From positions 744,001 through 808,000 of the forward strand of contig JAWKUN010000005.1 of NCBI GenBank assembly GCA_041398565.1: DNA of 64,000 bases. Reading direction: 5' to 3'. This DNA comes from DATGPD01 sp041398565. GTDB taxonomy: Bacteria; Planctomycetota; UBA1135; UBA2386. The notes beneath the pieces were generated by a model. The model saw only the letters and a program-made list of their open reading frames with translations, made no database searches and was not told the origin of the DNA. Shown here one piece after another: positions 61,864 to 64,000 of this stretch (the stretch's first letter is position 1; each line of letters opens with the position of its first letter). A program made the translations under genes and the position numbers.

Positions 61864-63498
61864 TCAGCTCAGGCTGGCACCGGCCATGCCCTCCGCGCGC
61901 CGCGGCGGAGTCGCGACCTGCGTGGTCATCGGCACGAAGGCGCGGCCGGTGACGAAGTCGGCGAAGCTCGGCGCCGCCCCATCGCCACCGCGCACCCCCG
62001 CCAGGTCGAAGCATCGCTGCCGAGCTGCGCGGAAGCAGCCGAGGATGCGCTCGCGCGTCTCCTCCTCGGGCATGGGCAGCCCGACGTGCTTCACGCAACC
62101 GATGCGCTCGAGCGGCTCGCCGAACTCGCCGAGATTGCGCGCATGGTAGGCCCCCGCATCGCGCAGACGATCGGTCGTGGTCGCGAACATCTGCGCGAAG
62201 CGCTCGAGCGCGCTCAGCACGAAGGTGCGTTCGCGCAGGTCGGCGCGCAGACGCTCCGGTTGCAGGTGGTGGTCCTGCATGTAGGCGTGCAACCACAGGT
62301 CGTAGTAGCACTGGATGTCGAACTCCCACTTCACCCGCATCACCGGATAGCAGCCGAGCACCGGATACTGCCCCTCGTAGAGCAGCAGGTTGGCCCGGTA
62401 GCGGTACTGCAGGTACTCTTCGTACAGATCGGCGTGCGCGGCGACGTCGCTCGGCTCGGCACCGCCGAGATCGCGCGCCAGCAGATCGGCGAGGAAGTCG
62501 TTGGCGAGCGCGATGAAGTCGGATCCGGGGCTGTAGAACGGGTCGGTGAACGCGGCCGACTCACCGGTGCATCCCCAGCGTTCGCGCCCGTCGACGATGC
62601 GCTTGCTGCCGTAGGCGATCTGGCCATAGGCCTGGAAATCGAGCAAGTCCGCGTTCTCCAGCAGACGCGCGGTGGCCGCGTGCTCGCGCAGGAAGGCCAA
62701 GAACCCGTCCTGCTGTGTGATGGCCGACCGGTAGCGCGGCGAAGTCTTGTCGATGACGACGCCCACCGAGACCACGCCCCTGCCGATCGGGATGAACCAG
62801 ATCCAGTAGCCCTCGTAGGCGAAGTGGATGGTCGACAGCCGGCGCGCCGTGTAACGCACGCGCTCACGAAAAGCGCTGTCGCCGTAGTCATCGACGTCGA
62901 GCACGTTCTCGAAACGTCCCCAGGCCGCTGCGACGCTGTGCCCCTTGGTCGGCTGGCGCAGTCCCTTGTGCTTGGCGATGAGGCTCGTGCGACCGCTGGC
63001 GTCGATCACCCAGCGCGCGGTGTGCGCATGCGTCTTGCCGTCGCTCTCGGCGACGAAACGATGCGGCTCGCCGGCAGCTCCCAGCACCAGGTCGCTCACC
63101 GTGCCGAAACGCACGTCGACACCGCTCGCCCCGTTGAGGCGCAGCAGCTCGGTCTCCAGACGCATGCGGTCGATCTGGAAGCTCGGGTGGTAGGGCAGCG
63201 ACATCGACCCCATCTCGGTCATGTCTTCGAGGCGCGCATCGCGGGTCGCGGCGTCGAAGAAGAAGCGCAGGCCGTTCTTGGGCAACTGCGTCTCGTACAG
63301 GAGCGTCGACAGACCGAGCCGGCGCAGCATGTAGTTGGTGAACAGCTCGACGGTCGCCTCGCCCACCTTGAACGAAGGCCGGCGCGCGCGCTCGAACATG
63401 GCCACACGCACACCGGGAAGTCCGCGGTGGATCTGCCGGGCCAGCAGATTGCCGGCGAGACCTCCACCCAGGATCGCGACGTCGAAATCGGTCTTCAT
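61864..63498 (-). CDS. FAD-dependent halogenase-like oxidoreductase
   Basis: 544 residues. Flavin-dependent halogenases make HOCl/HOBr from halide, O2 and FADH2 and pass it to an active-site Lys. Seen: FAD motif GGGLAGN at residues 10-16, FKVGEATVE (the place of the conserved Lys/GEAT segment), and WIWFIP near residue 233, the WxWxIP signature of the family. The length suits halogenases acting on carrier-bound or free phenolic substrates; geranylgeranyl-reductase-like flavoproteins are the alternative. Its ATG overlaps the stop of the ketosynthase-like gene (ATGA), so it belongs to that biosynthetic unit. Confidence 0.82.
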   Translation of the reverse strand: MKTDFDVAILGGGLAGNLLARQIHRGLPGVRVAMFERARRPSFKVGEATVELFTNYMLRRLGLSTLLYETQLPKNGLRFFFDAATRDARLEDMTEMGSMSLPYHPSFQIDRMRLETELLRLNGASGVDVRFGTVSDLVLGAAGEPHRFVAESDGKTHAHTARWVIDASGRTSLIAKHKGLRQPTKGHSVAAAWGRFENVLDVDDYGDSAFRERVRYTARRLSTIHFAYEGYWIWFIPIGRGVVSVGVVIDKTSPRYRSAITQQDGFLAFLREHAATARLLENADLLDFQAYGQIAYGSKRIVDGRERWGCTGESAAFTDPFYSPGSDFIALANDFLADLLARDLGGAEPSDVAAHADLYEEYLQYRYRANLLLYEGQYPVLGCYPVMRVKWEFDIQCYYDLWLHAYMQDHHLQPERLRADLRERTFVLSALERFAQMFATTTDRLRDAGAYHARNLGEFGEPLERIGCVKHVGLPMPEEETRERILGCFRAARQRCFDLAGVRGGDGAAPSFADFVTGRAFVPMTTQVATPPRRAEGMAGASLS

Positions 63499-64000
63499 GT
63501 TGCATCTCGTTCCAGCACGAGCCAGGCAGCAGCACCACCGGAAGCCAGAGCCGTCACCAGGATCCGGCGCATCGGCGCCGGCATCGGTCCCGCGTGCAAG
63601 CGGATCCCCAGGTCGGGATCCGCCGCCGTCCCCGGCGGCAAACCACAAGTCGCCCCGGCGAGGATCGACAGAGCCGCGCCGAGGTTGCCGCCGCCATACT
63701 CGCCGGTCACTGCCTTCGGCGCCAACACTGGCGGCAGGAGATCGCCGAAGGTCGCGCGCAGCACGCGCGCCTCCAGAGCGTCACCGCGCCGACTACCCGA
63801 CGCGCAGCTGACGATGGCGCCGATGTCCGCCGGCCGTAGCCCCGCCCGCGCCAGACCGCCACGCAAGCGCTCGGCGAGCACCTCGTGGCCCAGACCCCAA
63901 TCGGCCCGTGGAGCCGTCGGATCGAAGGCCCGCACGGCAGCGACGATGCGCGCCAGCACCCGCGCACCACGGGCACGCGCGGCGGCAGCGGGCTCGAGCA
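63495..64000 (-). CDS. Ketosynthase-like protein, partial (N-terminus beyond window end)
   Basis: The visible 167 residues match the C-terminal half of beta-ketoacyl synthases: GHEVLAERLRGGLARAGLRP, DALEARVLRATFG, and APKAVTGEYGGGNLGAALSIL. Both catalytic His positions are replaced: NAHGTGT-type becomes SCASGSRRGD and GHxxGA-type becomes GEYGGG. It is therefore more like a chain-length factor (KS-beta) than an active ketosynthase, if the missing Cys is also absent. The frame is open to the window edge. The gene is translationally coupled to the halogenase. Confidence 0.78.
   Translation of the reverse strand, partial: LEPAAAARARGARVLARIVAAVRAFDPTAPRADWGLGHEVLAERLRGGLARAGLRPADIGAIVSCASGSRRGDALEARVLRATFGDLLPPVLAPKAVTGEYGGGNLGAALSILAGATCGLPPGTAADPDLGIRLHAGPMPAPMRRILVTALASGGAAAWLVLERDAT

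Noticed and set aside
1..64000. CRISPR array, insertion sequence, rRNA or tRNA genes
   Set aside because: No regularly spaced long direct repeats, no transposase-like protein with flanking inverted repeats and no conserved RNA gene sequence were found.

Overview
The window is very G+C-rich DNA (about 70% G+C by eye), densely packed with genes, and rich in exported proteins. It most likely comes from a bacterium of the Planctomycetota. The support is a DUF1800/DUF1501 gene pair, a Ser/Thr kinase fused to a formylglycine-generating-enzyme-like domain beside an ECF-type sigma factor, and several large secreted repeat proteins that end in a related C-terminal domain (LxPIGxxGCxL ... PGxNxLGL). 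This lineage call is an inference from gene content; there is no rRNA in the window.

Layout. 1-3.4 kb: a TlpA-like thioredoxin cut by the window start, a secreted transglutaminase-esterase fusion and a small secreted-looking protein. 3.6-11.4 kb: a GalT-like uridylyltransferase, a large membrane protein on the opposite strand, a GHMP kinase that resembles plant L-arabinokinase rather than ordinary galactokinase, and a GH127 beta-L-arabinofuranosidase. Together these suggest an L-arabinose salvage route. 11.7-12.6 kb: an exported thioredoxin-like protein with an in-frame TGA at the first position of a would-be CxxC motif (U-P-P-C), followed 17 nt later by a perfect 8-bp hairpin; it is a selenoprotein candidate. 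13-18.3 kb: a subtilase, the DUF1800/DUF1501 pair and a DUF445 membrane protein. 18.3-28.5 kb: a PDZ-like secreted protein, an ABC-F ATPase, three proteins of unknown function and argS. 28.7-41 kb: an ELWxxDGTxxGT-repeat protein, rsgA, a carboxypeptidase-regulatory-like membrane protein preceded by an overlapping 51-residue small gene, a GatB/YqeY protein, gyrA and a 1029-residue secreted repeat protein. 41-45 kb: the kinase and the divergent double-module sigma factor. 45-55 kb: secreted proteins, mutY, one HtrA-like protease with an intact triad, a YjfB-like small protein, and two translationally coupled HtrA paralogues that have lost the triad. 55-64 kb: a lipoprotein, an MMPL exporter, a LolA-like protein, an FAD-dependent halogenase and the end of a ketosynthase-like gene. 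This last set resembles the export and tailoring part of an aryl polyene/xanthomonadin-type cluster running off the right edge.

Control signals. Eleven genes have a TANNNT hexamer 6-12 nt upstream of the start codon, which suggests near-leaderless transcripts; the rest rely on purine-rich ribosome binding sites or show no clear signal. A 37-nt inverted repeat (arms AAGTAACAGAGTGGAG, 5-nt loop) occurs four times at gene ends, and in three cases it supplies the Lys codon and TAA stop of the adjoining gene. No tRNA, rRNA, CRISPR array or insertion sequence was seen.
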